Notes: generated by a model from the sequence alone, not told the origin. Positions 35,561 through 47,424 are shown, counted from the stretch's first letter. The stretch: 64,000 bases of DNA from Gnetum montanum (GCA_015680685.1 MNCI01025555.1:229113-293112); one strand, 5' to 3'. Made by a program: numbers and translations.

Positions 35561-36102
35561 TCCAAGAAATTACCTATCAACCAGAAACTATCAAAGATAT
35601 TTGGTCATTCCTTGGACATACTAGCTACCTCCTTACACTATTCATGGTATGTGACCTCAACCTTGACGTTGATCTCACACAAAAACAATGGTTAGTAACC
35701 ATTAACTTGCTAAATGAAAATCAACTAGCTACCTTGTCATCTAACAAGTTGCATAAGGCCTTCAATAAACAACATCATGACCTAAGAATTAGAAAAGTTA
35801 AATATCAATCAAGAGATAAGGTTCTCTACTAGAATCCCACCCATGTGCCACAACGTACTAAATTTCAAACACTATGGAAAGGAAATTATATTATTTATGC
35901 AAGTTTTACTTCAAGGGCCATGATAATATACAAACGTGAGAGCTTAGACAAGAAACTGGTGGTCAACGTACAACAAACCAAACCTTTCCATGAGCTTAGG
36001 ACAGCTAGCACACATGCTACCTCTGTTGATGGACAACCTTGGTCACTATTTCGAATCTCCTTCTTCCAACTTAGTCATGGGGGAGATGGCCACCTATGCT
36101 AA
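35561..36102 (+). pseudogene. Gypsy-G integrase C-terminal-like remnant
   Basis: The frame 35437-35832 ends HHDLRIRKVKYQSRDKVLY and the next (35845-36102) has FQTLWKGNYIIYASF and VNVQQTKPFHEL. These resemble the GDKVLLYN...RWSGPYIV...VNGQRLKPF tail of Athila/Tat integrases. RNase H and the integrase catalytic core between RT and this tail are missing. Confidence 0.5.
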
Positions 36103-37973
36103 CCATTCTAACCCCTTAGTAATTTTTGAATTTTTATTTTACACAATTTGTTTTACACATTCTTTCAACATTTCTTATTTTTGTTTTACACCATCGTTCA
36201 TGTTTTTACTATTTCTTTTTTTTCTTGATTTACTTTTATTCATCATCTAATAAGTGCTCATGATGTTGGATTGAATTATATCATATTGATTAATAATGTT
36301 TGGTTTTTACCTTTGAATTATGAAGCTAATATTAAGGTATGGTTGTTTTGGTAAAACAGGCAATGAGTCCACACCGTCCACTCATCCATACAACTCTATG
36401 GTCTCCTTTGGCTTGGAACTATACAATCCCATTTTTCTAAGTAAACATGCTAATTAATTGGTGGTTGGGTATTTTTCAAACCAAGGAAAGACTCAAAGGA
36501 TGAAAATGGTGTGACTTCAAGGGGATTTGATGCATTTGTGCTATCCAATCTCTTGGGGTGCTTGGATGCTTTTTTCTTGGGTTTTCCACCATTCTGAAAA
36601 TGTTCAAAAATTAGGAAGTTGAGTAAATAAAAATAAGTCTTTGCATGGTGTGGTTTTCATGCAAAAAAAAGGAGAGAGAAAAAAAGTGAGAATTCAAAGC
36701 ACACCCCTTAAACATAATAAAGCAATATGGGCTACAAGCACTAGTTATGAAACTGGAAAGACATGTTACATATGCCTGAAGGTTACCTCTAACTAGGGCC
36801 CTTTCTTGCTTCCTACTTCTCCATCTTGCTCTCCTCGGAATGGTGGTGACTCTTTGTGGAATCATTCTTGTTACTTCAAGTGGATGGATTGGTCAAGTGT
36901 GTTGATGCAAGGTCACTGGATATGATTTGTTTGAGTCTAGATTTGGGATGAGTTTTACTTAGTCACATTAACCATAAAATACACAAGGGACTTTACACAA
37001 CCTTGTTCTTGGGATTCCATACCATTCTCTCCTCTCCATCTTTCTTTCCATTTTCCACCTCATTGTTGATTTTATCATTAGTCCATTCTAGGTTGATGCA
37101 TTATTTTTTTTTCTGGTGAATTCTTGTGGGTAATTTTTTAACTCTTGTTTCCAAATGACATTCCTAGAGCCTACAAACTCTTTGGTTTGTGGGTTTGTCA
37201 GGGCATAAAAGGCATGAGCTTGCTTTGGGAGGACCCACTGGCATTTCTTTTTGATGTAATTTTTAAGTTGTTTTCCTTAAACATTTCCTATAATCAGTCA
37301 TCTCTTGTTTATTTCCCATCCATGACATCCATTTTATTGGTATTGCCATTGTTATTTTTTCCATCTTTCTTGTTCCTCATATTTTTCCATCTTATAGATA
37401 TTGGAGGTTTGCTCTTAGTCATGGGGGCCCTAGCATAAATTTTTCAATTTTCTTCATTTTACTATTCACCTAACCCTTAAACCTTGGGTAGTCACTTGTG
37501 ATAAATCTCCGAACCAATTTCTGTCATAACCACAACTCAACCAATGCTCTTCATATTGAGGCAAGGTATCAACTACATTATGGTTTATCTATCCTTCCTC
37601 ATTTGTGACTATGTTGTGTGTGTAGATGATGATTATACAAACAATGGACTGGGCTTGGAGGAAGCACTTAGGATGGACTAGAACTAGAGCATTTACGAAA
37701 GGAGCAAGTCTGGTGGTGTGGCTATGGATAAACAATGGAAGTCATAATTTTGGCATTGGTAGCAACACGCTCCATATTTTTTCTCTCTTCAAGTTGCTAA
37801 ATAAAGGGTTGAATGTCATTTATGTATGAGTGTTCACCACAATGGTCATGAACACTAATGTTGTAATATGCTTATTGATCCATTCACTAGCCACGTTGAT
37901 TTTGTCATCCCATTTCATCGTCAGTTGTCAATTAGTCAATAATCCCATACCTTTCCATTTAGTCATCGGGGTA
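36103..37973 (+). other. Non-coding 3' region of the 30289-38908 element
   Basis: No envelope-like or other protein could be recognised in 1.9 kb. The short frames here lack motifs. TCATCGGGGTA precedes the 3' LTR and could be the polypurine tract. Confidence 0.5.
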
Positions 37974-38908
37974 TGATGAGAGTGGTTACTCTAGCGATTT
38001 ATTCTAATTATTAGAGCAATTACTATAGTAGGTTATTCTAATTATTAGAGTTGTAGTTTTTCTCATTATTAGAGTGGTAGTTTTTATAATTATTAGAGTG
38101 GAAGTTTTTCTAGTTATTAGAGTAGTTGCTCCCAAGCCTATAAATACAGTGCCTAGGTGCATAATTTAGAAGAAGTCTTAGGGAAGTCTTTCAAGAACGT
38201 CTTTCAAGGGAAGTATTTTAGAAGTCTTTTAGGAGTCAAGTAGCAAAACTTTTGTAGTTAGAGTATTTTTCAAGCGCTTGCAATAGGAGGTCTAAGTGTG
38301 GATAGATCTTTATTTGAGCATTGTGTACCTAAGCACACCTTGTGTACAGCAATAAAGATGAGCTCTTTGATTCATCCTTGCAGCACTTGAGATTTGTTTT
38401 CTTACTCATTTCTTTTATTTTATTTTCTTTTGCATTTATTTTATTTTATTCTATGCACTTTACATTTTTGTTATTAGCACACACAATACGATCACTTTGG
38501 GCATGCGTGTAACACTTGGTAACCCAAAAACAATTAGCTTTTGGTAATCCTAGTAGTGTTGCATTGGTTCAGGATGTGTACGAAAAGTGAGAACAGATAC
38601 TAGTGTTAGGATTAGTTAAAGCCTAGTTAATCAATAGTTAAGTTAAATTAGTCACTTAGTTATCTCTCTCTCTCTCCTCCCTTATTAGCAGTAGGACATA
38701 AAAACATAAAAGCTATAAAAATCATATACCTCAAGCTTACTTAACTCTACAATCATGACATACAAGTAAGTTTGGGAAGACAATGATCAACCAACCTGTC
38801 ATTGTTCCAGAAGGATGCATAAGCACTTGGTCCTTGGAATTTGACTAGATCGTGCATGAAATGCTTGTATTCATATGGTTGAGCATAGGGGTACCTCGTC
38901 GCTCATCA
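37974..38908 (+). repeat. 3' LTR of the 30289-38908 element
   Basis: The 935-bp LTR starts TGATGAGAGTGG and ends CGCTCATCA. It has the same tandem TATTAGAGTGG array (37974-38130), TATAAATA at 38139-38146 and AATAAA at 38351-38356. Confidence 0.9.
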
Positions 38909-38913
38909 CCAAG

Positions 38914-41096
38914 TCTTTCATATCAAATTCCCTAGCCAACTGTGCCTTCAATTCTTGGATTTTCTCTTTGGTTGGGCCTACAACCAACATGTCATCAACA
39001 TACAATACCAAAATGATGAAATATTCATCAAACCTCTTGAAATATCTACAAAGGTCTGCATTAAGTCTGTTGTACCCAAGGCTCATGGTATACAAGTCAA
39101 ATCTCTTGTACCAACACCTTGGTGCCTGTTTGAGGTCATACAAAGATTTTTTCAACCTACAAACCAAGTTCTCTTTGTCCTCTTTTGCAAAACCTTCTGG
39201 TTAAAGCATGTAAATCTCTTCTTCAAGATCTCCATCAAGAAAAGTAGTTTTCACATCTAGTTGTTCTAGATGTAGGTCAAACATAGCACACATTACTAGG
39301 ACTACTCTGATTGTTGTAAGTCTAATCACAGGAGAAAATATCTCATTGAAGTCAACTCCTTCTTTTTGAGCATATCCCTTTACCACTAATCTTGCACGAT
39401 ATCACTCCACTTGGTCATTACTACCACATTTGATCTTGTAGACCCATTTGTTTCCAATAGCCTACTTTCCTTATGGTAGTGTAACAAGATCCCATGTATT
39501 ATTTTTATGTAAAGCTTCAATCTCCTCTTGCATTTCTGCCATTCACAAAGACACATCTGGAATTTTGAGTGCCTCATGTAAATTTGAGGGCCCTTCATCC
39601 TCTGTTAAAAGAAAATATGAAACATTTCTTTTAGTAACATAATTTCAGTGCAAAGTTGGTGATCTTTTTGCTCAAGATGACCGATGGACTTCATAATATT
39701 CATACTTGACTGGTTCTTTCTCTTCATACATTGACATTGCTTTAGAAGTAACCATATCATTAGCTTTTGTCTTATCTTCTACCTGAGTTCTAGTAGTCTC
39801 TGAATTCTCCTTTGAAGTGTTATCATCTCCCTTCTCTTGCATTTTATCTTCTACAAATATCACATCTCTACTAATGACAACCTTGTGGGTAGTGCAATCC
39901 CATAGGTGATACGCCTTAACTCCATTAGCATACCCTAAGAAGATACATTTTCTAGACTTTGGATCCAACTTTGATCTTTCTTGGTCATTGTACATCACAT
40001 GCACAAAACTTTCAAATGTATGGAGATGAGAATAAATAGTTGGCTTACCAATACACATTTCCATTGGTGTTTTTAGATCAATCATAGTTGATGGAGATCG
40101 ATTAATTAAATAGTAGGCAGTATTGAATGCTTTTGCCAAAAATGACTTGGTTAGATTTGTAGCCCTCAACATTGATCTTGTTTTTTCCAACAACATTATG
40201 TTCATCCATTCTACCACTCCATTTTTTTAAGAAGTATGAGGTGTTGTGAACTACCTCTTGATGCCTTCTTGTTGACAAAATGCATCAAATTCATTACTTA
40301 TATATTCTTCTCCATTATCTATCCTTAGACACTTGATCCTTTGTTTGGACTCAAGTTCTACCCATGCTTTAAAAACTTTGAAGACTAAAACGATATCTAC
40401 CTTTCTTTTGATTGGATACACCCTACATCTCCTAGAGTAATCATCAATGAAAGATACAAAGTATCTTGCTCCTCCTAGGGAAGTGACTAGTGCTTGTCAA
40501 ACATTAGAGTGCATCAAGTCCAAGATGCCTTTACTCTTAGCTATTGATGTGCTAAATTTTAATCTATGCTACTTACTAGGAACACAATGCTCAAAAAATG
40601 GTAAACATAATGAATTGAGCCTAGGAAGTAGTCATTATTTAGAGAGAATCTTCAAAACTTGTTCTAACATATGGCCAAGCTTTTGATGCCACAACATTGT
40701 TGGTTCTTCTTCTAAACTAGTTGATGCAATATAAGTCTCTTCCACTTGATGTGTGTCCCCTAGAAGCAAGTACAAATTTGTAGCAACCTTTTCTTCCTTC
40801 ATTACCACAAGTGCACCTTTGGTAATCTTCAAGATCCCATTCTCTGTATGATGTTTGCACCCAACATCATCTGGTTGTCCTAAAGATAGTAGATTTTTCT
40901 CTAGGCCCTCCACATGTTGTACCTCTTGTATGATGTAAATAATGCCATCATACATCTTTATCTTGACAGTACCACTACCTACGATTTTAAAAGCATGATC
41001 ATTTCCCATGTACACAGATCCTTCTAAGATTGGTTTGTAGTGATTAAACCATTCTCTTCAAGAGGTCATGCCCCATATTGCTCCTAAATCCAAAAT
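38914..41096 (-). pseudogene. Copia-M protease, integrase and RT, broken
   Basis: Read on the minus strand from 41096, the protease loop is largely lost. The pre-integrase part has VQHVEGLEKNLLSLGQPDDV and LWHQKLGHMLEQ (about 40900-40660). Integrase includes MVEWMNIMLLEKTRSMLRAT (40217, cf. VVERMNRTLLERARSML) with its key Glu-Arg altered to EW, YLINRSPSTMIDLKTPMEM and KCIFLGYANGVKAYHLWD. RT has MVKGYAQKEGVDFNEIFSPV (39386), LEQLDVKTTFLDGDLEEEIY, LKKSLYDLKQAPRCWYKRF and the intact catalytic box LVLYVDDMLV. It stops at FDMKDL (38914) where the Gypsy-G LTR begins. Several stops interrupt the frame. Confidence 0.8.
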
Positions 41097-41948
41097 CTAA
41101 GCATTAGTGAGCTTCTGTCTGCCTTTAGCAATAGTTGCCTCACTATATAGAACACCACTATCATATAAGGTACTTGCCATATTCCCTTGATGATTTTTTT
41201 CATTACTCTTCTTGTTCCAACACTCCTTCTTTAGGTGTTCTCTCTTGCCATAGTTGTAGCAAGTAATGTTTTTCTTTTTGCTTATTGACTTGGATCTACC
41301 ATGAATTTGATTCCAATTGGGATAATGTTCCATGGATCTCCCTCTCATCATTGTTAAGGCCTTTGCCTTGTTTGCCAACCTATCTTCCTTGTTCTTGCAC
41401 TGACTTTCTTCTTCAAGAACTACAATTACAACCTTGTTGAAGACAAGATCATCCATAAGGACATTGTTGGTCAAGTTAATGATGAGTTGGTCATATGAAT
41501 CAGGTAGACTTTGAAGTAGAATTTCTACACATTCACCTACATCTACTTTATGACCCAATGATGTGAGTTGACAAAATAAAGTATTTAGGGTGTTGATATG
41601 GTCAATTACCGATGAGGTTTCTACCATATGAAGAGTGTAAAATCTTCTCTTCAAGAAGATTTTGTTGTGAAGAGATTTAGCCTTGTACAACTTCATTAGA
41701 GTGTCTCATATTTCTTTCGTGGTTTTTTTTTCTACAATACTTGAAAGAATCCCATTTGCTAGTGCCAAGTGTAAATTGGCAATAGCATTACCATCCATTT
41801 CATTCTACTTGCCATCGTCTGTGACCTTCCACAACCTTTCTCCAATAGTTGCCAAGTAATTATCTTTATGAAAAATTCCTTCTATCTTTATTTTCCACAA
41901 TGTGAAGTTGCTTTCATTGAACTTCTCTATTTTGTATTTGCTAGCCAT
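41097..41948 (-). pseudogene. Copia-M gag, broken
   Basis: The start codon at 41948 opens MASKYKIEKFNESNFTLWKI, a standard Copia gag beginning. One stop lies before the long frame 41696-41097 (MKLYKAKSLHNKIFLKRRFY, LLQSLPDSYDQLIINLTN). The zinc knuckle CYNYGKREHLKKEC has Tyr in place of its second Cys. Confidence 0.8.
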
Positions 41949-42000
41949 TTTGGAAACTTTCTATGCACAATCTATGACACTTCCACAGACTATGAACCTA

Positions 42001-42012
42001 GCTCTGATACCA
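42001..42012 (-). other. Copia-M primer-binding site
   Basis: The minus strand reads TGGTATCAGAGC directly inside the LTR, the standard initiator-tRNA-Met complement of plant Copia elements. Confidence 0.9.
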
Positions 42013-42013
42013 T

Positions 42014-42424
42014 TGTTACAGAAAGGGGATATATGAGGGATCCAAATTGAGATGAGGTAGGTCCCTTTTGATACAGTAAAATAACTCAATCTTCTTATCT
42101 AGATGCAAAAAGCCAAAAACAATAACAACGAGCTTTATTGTATTTCTCAGAAATCACAAACGTTCAACTCTCAACTCTTGTGTATATGATTGATCCCAAG
42201 ATAGATTTAAATAGCCACATCTAGGGTTACAAAATTGGAAACATCTAAAATTAACTGAGATAGATCTTCCCAACATGTTTAAAAGTCTTATCTCATCTTT
42301 AGGAAAAATTCTAAAAATATCCTATTGTAGAAACAGAAAGTGTAGTTCATGAATAATAAACTATTAATTCAGTGCTGTGATTTGCTACTTTATAGCTATT
42401 TTATCATGATAACCATGGCCAACA
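42014..42424 (-). repeat. Copia-M 5' LTR
   Basis: The 411-bp LTR runs TGTTACAG...GGCCAACA on the + strand and is a close match to 28925-29334. Confidence 0.9.
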
Positions 42425-42478
42425 TCAACCACTTCTCTTATTTCCTTTTTTTTTCTTTTTTTATATCATTATTGAGAT

Positions 42479-43003
42479 ATGTTCAAAAACTAGATGTAGA
42501 AGTTGGCCCAAAGGAGTTGCTTCAACTTATCATCATACTTTTGCATATAGGTCCATAGCACGTACCTTGGTTCAAGGTAGTGCTAAGTTTGGATGGTGAA
42601 ACTTTCGTAAGTCCTAAGTTTTATGGTACACTACAACAAGCTGAAGAAGTTATTGTAGAAATAGCTCACGTTCTTCCAAAGAAGACCATCGAAGAAGATC
42701 CTAGATAAAATGAGTATGTGCAAAATGTTGTTGCAAGAGATGGCAAAGAAGGCTAGAATGCCTTTGTCAATCTACACAACAACAACATCTAGACCTAAGC
42801 ATTTGCCTGTATTTTCATCCACAATGAAAGTTGTTGGGAGAACATTCAAGGAAGAAATTAGAAGATTAAAGAAGGATGATGAGAAGAATGCAGCCATGGT
42901 AGCATGCATATCATTGAAGAAGCATAGAAACCAAGTAGCCTTAACATCACACAATTCAACTATTGCTCGACTTCAATCTTTAAAACAAAGCGATGATGAA
43001 TAA
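42479..43003 (+). pseudogene. DRB-like double-stranded-RNA-binding protein pseudogene, copy 1
   Basis: Plant DRB proteins carry two N-terminal dsRNA-binding domains and help Dicer-like enzymes or regulate small-RNA action. From the ATG at 42479 the frame, with stops and shifts, reads KLAQRSCFNL, then GETFVSPKFYGTLQQAEEV (42594-42650), the second half of the first domain. The second domain is in one open frame, 42710-43003: CKMLLQEMAKKARMPLSIYT, LPVFSSTMKVVGRTFKEEIR and KKDDEKNAAMVACISLKKH. This follows the DRB2/DRB3/DRB5-type order YKNLLQE...LPVY...F.CTV...G...F.GE...KK.AEKNAA. No intron is seen. First-domain stops make it non-functional as a two-domain protein. It lies directly right of Copia-M. 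Confidence 0.8.
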
Positions 43004-43640
43004 ATGATTTTTAAAAAGAAATTATATATATATATATATATATATATAAAGTATGATCCTGTATCAAATCAATTCACCAACTGGAAGTGTTGGCATTGGG
43101 ATCTTTGGATTTTATATGATTCAAACATAAGATATCCTGCAAGAGAAACAAAGCTAGAAATAACTTACGATACAAAGCTATAAATACATGACAATGAGTC
43201 GACAATTAAAATTCCTAGACTTATCCAAGCACTTGTAGAGAATGTTAATATCCATGGAAGTCTTGATGCTACCACATTTGAGGTCATCTTGTCCACATAA
43301 CTAGTGATGAAGATTATTAAAGCACATGGAATTGGTGTAAGGGGGAATCTAAAGTGTGTTACTGTGCAGCAACCCAGTCATATTTTCTCTATTGGCTCAG
43401 CAAGATTAGAGATTAGGACTGAGGCTAAATTATTTGCTCTTTGTAAGCACAAGGATGCAGTCTTAAGGTTTAGATGTCTGGTTAGGTGACGCATCAAGAA
43501 CAGTTGGAGGTATGCAGATTTCTTTTGAAGTCAATCATACGTTTGAACTTGTAAATGACATCCGAAACAGTACGAGGATGCTACGAGGATTAAGTAAGCT
43601 TCTATTTTAATAGGGTAGTGTTGTCATTTCATTTCAATTT
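43004..43640 (+). other. Region right of DRB copy 1, unidentified coding-like traces
   Basis: An (AT)n run is at about 43022-43050. From 43050 to about 43285 the DNA matches 48905-49200 right of DRB copy 2. Beyond that a + strand stretch reads GNLKCVTVQQPSHIFSIGSA and LFALCKHKDAVLRFR (43330-43485). After a frame change it reads GGMQISFEVNHTFELVNDIR (43505-43565). The protein is not recognised. Confidence 0.4.
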
Positions 43641-43974
43641 GGATTATTTCTACTTTAGCTAACATTTGCCAATTATTGTTTCTAGATATTTCTTTAGGTT
43701 TGGTATGTAAGTCATCAAATAAAGCTTCTCTAGTTGCTATTTTAGGAGAGATTTTATTCAAAAATATGACATTCATTGACATAGCTTCTTCATTAATTTG
43801 AGAAACTTAAAAACATTGATCACTAAATTGACCCTTGAAAAATAAAAATTCATAAAAATTGTTATCATTATCAAAAACTTGAAAAGACAATATATTATCT
43901 GGAATAGAGTAAGACTTGACATTTTCAATAATAATTTCAAAATCTCAAGCATTGTGTATAAAAGGGACATCTCA

Positions 43975-44400
43975 TGTAGTGGCCATTTGATCTAATGCAT
44001 CAAGAACATAATTTTCTTCTCTAGGAACATGTTCAATAGATATGTGTTCAAATTCCTTAAAAATTTCAAGGATATAAGCTTTATATGCTTTCATGGTAGC
44101 ATCCTTATCATCAAAGATTACATTAACGTGATTTACTATTAGCTAGGAGTTACTATAAATCTTGAGTTTGGATAAGTCATAACATTGAGCTAGCTTGATC
44201 CCATGTATAAGAGCTTCATATTCAACCATGTTATTAGTCATAGGTTGTGTACAATTAATGGCTTTAGGAATAGGCACTTCACTTGGAGGTATGAGCATTA
44301 TTTTGACTTCACATCCTTTCTTGGAAGAGGCATCATCCACTAATATCCAAGTGTTTAAGTTAGAAAAATCTAAAAAGGCCCTTTGATCAAGATAACAATG
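43975..44400 (-). pseudogene. Element B RNase H remnant
   Basis: The minus strand reads WILVDDASSKKGCEVKIMLI, TNNMVEYEALIHGIKLAQCY and DLSKLKIYSNS (44360-44143). This is the DGASN..G.G...L..P...TNN.AEYEAL..GL..A..L....L...SDS layout of Gypsy RNase H. D of DGAS is kept, the E of EYEAL is kept, but the D of SDS is N. VLDALDQMAT and further parts follow with stops. Confidence 0.7.
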
Positions 44401-44869
44401 ATCATCATCAAAATTTGGCTCATCTTCTAACGTTTTAATGGTTAGAATGTCATTTATATCTTCATCCTTTCCTAACGGTAGTGTGTCACTAAGAAAAATG
44501 TTTTTCCATCATGTTGATCATAAGGCAAGGTATCTTCATAGCTTTCCTTCCATTGTCTAAAAGCTTGATAATATTGTGTGGAATATGTATAAGAAAAAGG
44601 ATTTATTTCTAAAGTTTCATTCACATCATCATTCACAATATATTCACCAAGTCCAAGTTTGATAACTCCAATAAAAAATTAGTATTTTGGTTTTCCAAAA
44701 GTTGATTTTGTCAACTAAAAGTTATTGCCACATGTTTATAAAAAGGTTTTCTTGGTATAACAACATATTCAAATTTTTCCTTAATGGCAATTAATAATTT
44801 TGAAAAATTTGATCTATAGAAACCTCCAAATTAAGCTCTGAAAGTCCTAGATAGAAGTGCACTACAAGT

Positions 44870-45090
44870 AGGTGACATGTTAACTACTAAAATATTTTTA
44901 TAACATGTGAAAGTAGGGTATTGTTTAAGTTACACTTTCACTCCTTTTAATGACCCTACCACAAGTATGTTAGATCTATCAAGCTATATCACACTTCTTG
45001 CTTATGGTAGCATTTATGCTCCTAACATTTTGCACCATTATATGGGCATGACATTAATAGTTGTGCTAGAATTCATTATTTAGTTATGAA
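44870..45090 (-). pseudogene. Element B protease remnant
   Basis: Matched to element A 18780-19090 at the DNA level (TGTCATGCCCATATAATGG, TGGTAGGGTCATTAAAAGGA, TTAAACAATACCCTACTTTC). The catalytic loop is damaged. It would have cut the polyprotein. Confidence 0.5.
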
Positions 45091-45268
45091 TATTCTTACT
45101 TAAAACAATCAAGGTGGTTAAGAAAAGTAACTAATCTTTATTATTCAACATGTAATTACTTAAGTTTTGTATTGATAAAGCATTAGGGCTTTTTTGCAAA
45201 ATGAACTTGTTTCATAGTTATTGGAGATTTTCATTTATTTTCTTCAAATGTATGAAATATCTTTTGGA

Positions 45269-46884
45269 TCACATTTTTATTTCATTAAAATGTAAAAGAT
45301 CATACATTGAAATGTTGACTTTAACACTTTTAAAAATCTTAACTAGACCATAAGTTTTATGTTCATCTTTGACTTCATGTTGGGGTGGAGTTCTTCTAAG
45401 TATAGAAGGTGTATTTGATTGTTGTTGAACGTTTACTTGGGATGGTCTTATTTGGTTAATTGTGTTATTTTGACTAGGAATTCTTTTATTAGAAAGAGTA
45501 TAAGAGTTATTCCTAGTTTGTTGTTGAGTAGTGTTCATAATGTCACTAATTCTATGGTAGCGAGTATTATGTGGATTAGGATCACTTACCATGACTTGTT
45601 TACATGAGGTAATTTCTTCATTTTCTCTTTCATGAGGTATGTTAAGGATCATGATTAGGGCTTTTGCATTTTGTTGATTTTGGGCATTATCAACATAATG
45701 CTAAAAATTGAGGATAAGTTTTCTCAAAATGCTGCCTAGTGTTATGAAGGCAAAAATAATCATCATTAATTGATGTGGATGGCCTTTTAGATTGTATAGG
45801 AACTTTGTAATTATTTCATTTTAGTTCAACTACTTCATTTGAAAGATTTTGAAGAGAAGTTAATATTTGGGTCATTTGATTTTCTATATGATTAGTAGAC
45901 CCATTCAGTTAGATATTTCATTTGGGTTCATGATGGATTCGATTAAGGTTTTTGATTGATCGTCATTCAAGTCAGTATTTGATGGTAAAAATGAAGAAGA
46001 TATTAGACTTTGAAAATGATTGTTTTTAGGCTAAGACATTTGAAGAGGAGTAAGAGTTTGAAACATAGTATTTTTCATTGGGAAAGTTTGTGATGGTAAG
46101 GGACTAGATTGCATTGAATTGCTAATACTAATCATTCCAAATTAAGTTTGATTGTTATTCATTAAAGTAATTTTCTCTAGCTCAATAGCTTTAGCCATTG
46201 CTTCTTGTAATTCTATTATGTTGTGATCATATTTAATGACATAGGCAAAGAATGGATCAATGGTGCATAGGTAAAAATTGAAGATACCGTTAAGTTGTGG
46301 ATGCATATCATTTGGCACATAAGCTAGTTGATGGAGAAATCTCAAATTATAGTCATGAATGTTTTTTTGAGGTAGCTTGCTTGTATTTGTAAAGTTACTT
46401 GAGGCTAAGACAAGACTAGTACACTTGTCAAATTCAAGTAGAATTTTATTTTTAATGTCTAGCCATGAATTAATAGAGGCATTAGGAAGCATTAAAAACC
46501 ATTACATAGCTTTACTTTTGAAAGTAGTTACAAAGGCTCTACATGCTATATTATGTTCAGTGATGCTATAGATGCCTAGCAAAGTTTCAAGGCATTCTAC
46601 ATGTTATCATGCATTACCATTGAAGGATGTAGGATCAAAGAATAAATTGACATTTTATAAAGGTTTTGGAATATGATAATAGTTTATATAAAGTTAAAGG
46701 GATTTCTAATCAAAGGAGCTAGGGTTGCATTGGCTGCCATCATAGTTGAAATTCTTCTAAGGTTAGAGCTTGGAAAACATGCATATCGTTGTCTTCTTAA
46801 AGTAAAATGTTGGGTAACTAGCCAATTAAGGGTAGGGGTAAGAGATTTTTGTTTAGATGTTTGATGCGAAGATTTGCGACACAT
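45269..46884 (-). pseudogene. Element B gag, broken
   Basis: The frame opens at 46884 (MCRKSSHQTSKQKSLTPTLN) and has MMAANATLAPLIRNPFNF, like MTANQPLAPLVSNPSTS in element A. After stops, 46492-46142 gives LDIKNKILLEFDKCTSLVLA, LRFLHQLAYVPNDMHPQLNG and AMAKAIELEKITLMN. A linker at 45652-45269 gives MILNIPHERENEEITSCKQ and YGLVKIFKSVKVNISMYDLL. Stops between the parts make it non-functional. Confidence 0.7.
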
Positions 46885-47399
46885 AAACTGAAAAGACTAG
46901 GAAATGTAAATGCTAGTAAACTATAAAAAAAAAAATTTAAAAAGGAAAATATTTAAATATTATTATTATTATTTTATTTTTTTAAAAAAATTGAAATCAG
47001 AATATATATAATTTTTTTAAAAAAAGAAAAATAGTAAATACAAAAAGGAAAACTAAAATAGAGAACAAACATGAAACAAACTTGACTGAGAGGGTAAAAC
47101 TAAAAATAGAGAAATAGAATTGAAAAATAGAAAACTATGAACAAAAATAGAAAACTAAAATAGAAAAATAGAAGTATCAAGAAATAAAAATATAAACTTG
47201 AAAATAGATGATTGTTAACAAGGACAAGAATCAAAAATAGGCTAATGAAGGCTCATGTAACTTGAAAAGAAAACATGAACTCAAAAACAAACACTAAAAC
47301 TGAAAATAGGCGAATGAGAATAGGAATAGGAAGAGAAAATGGAAAAACTGATATTTTGGAAAATAGAAATGAGAAACAAAGACAAGAAAATGGAAACAT

Positions 47400-47424
47400 C
47401 CCCCCTTTTAGTGCCAAAAGAGGG
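47400..47424 (-). other. Primer-binding-like site of element B
   Basis: Directly inside LTR-B2 the minus strand reads CCCTCTTTTGGCACTAAAAG. Element A has TTTTGGTGCTAGAAGG at the same place. The tRNA is not identified. Confidence 0.45.

Larger units (their letters stand above)
30289..38908 (+). mobile_element. Gypsy-G element nested in Copia-M, plus strand, TSD CCAAG
   Basis: This 8.6-kb element has LTRs at 30289-31252 and 37974-38908 and the direct repeat CCAAG (30284-30288 and 38909-38913). It holds a gag like that of the 4129-12804 element, a protease remnant and an Athila/Tat-like RT with an intact FMDD box. An integrase C-terminal-like tail follows and 1.9 kb of non-coding DNA. RNase H and most of integrase are gone. 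It interrupts the Copia-M RT directly after FDMKDL. Confidence 0.9.
28925..42424 (-). mobile_element. Copia-M element, minus strand, split by a Gypsy-G insertion, TSD TCAAC
   Basis: The LTRs at 28925-29334 and 42014-42424 are flanked by TCAAC (28920-28924 and 42425-42429). The primer-binding site is at 42012-42001 on the minus strand. Without the nested 8.6-kb element (30289-38908) Copia-M is about 4.9 kb, normal for the superfamily. Its order is gag (41948-41097), protease/integrase and RT (41096-38914), RNase H (30283-29335), all with stops. It was inserted just upstream of DRB copy 1. Confidence 0.9.
43641..47424 (-). mobile_element. Element B core (gag, protease, RNase H; RT missing), minus strand
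   Basis: The 3.8-kb interior of a Gypsy-like element related to element A. From right to left it has a primer-binding-like site, an AT-rich leader (47400-46890), gag (46884-45269), protease (about 45090-44870), a linker and RNase H (44390-43980), then decayed sequence. No RT or integrase core is seen. On its right is LTR-B2 (47425). On its left no simple LTR follows, but the DRB copy 1 block does, which repeats the block right of LTR-B2. Confidence 0.7.

Noticed and set aside
36611-37438. Frames in the 3' region of the 30289-38908 element as an env-like gene
   Set aside because: No signal peptide plus transmembrane pattern or continuity between frames; composition is like the surrounding non-coding DNA.
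42479-43003. DRB copy 1 as a functional one-domain protein (42710-43003 is open)
   Set aside because: The first domain carries several stops, and the open part starts inside the domain order; selection on the single domain cannot be shown here.
43022-43050. AT dinucleotide run as an origin or matrix-attachment site
   Set aside because: Simple microsatellite; nothing else supports a function. A shorter run is at the same place in the duplicate (48896-48906).
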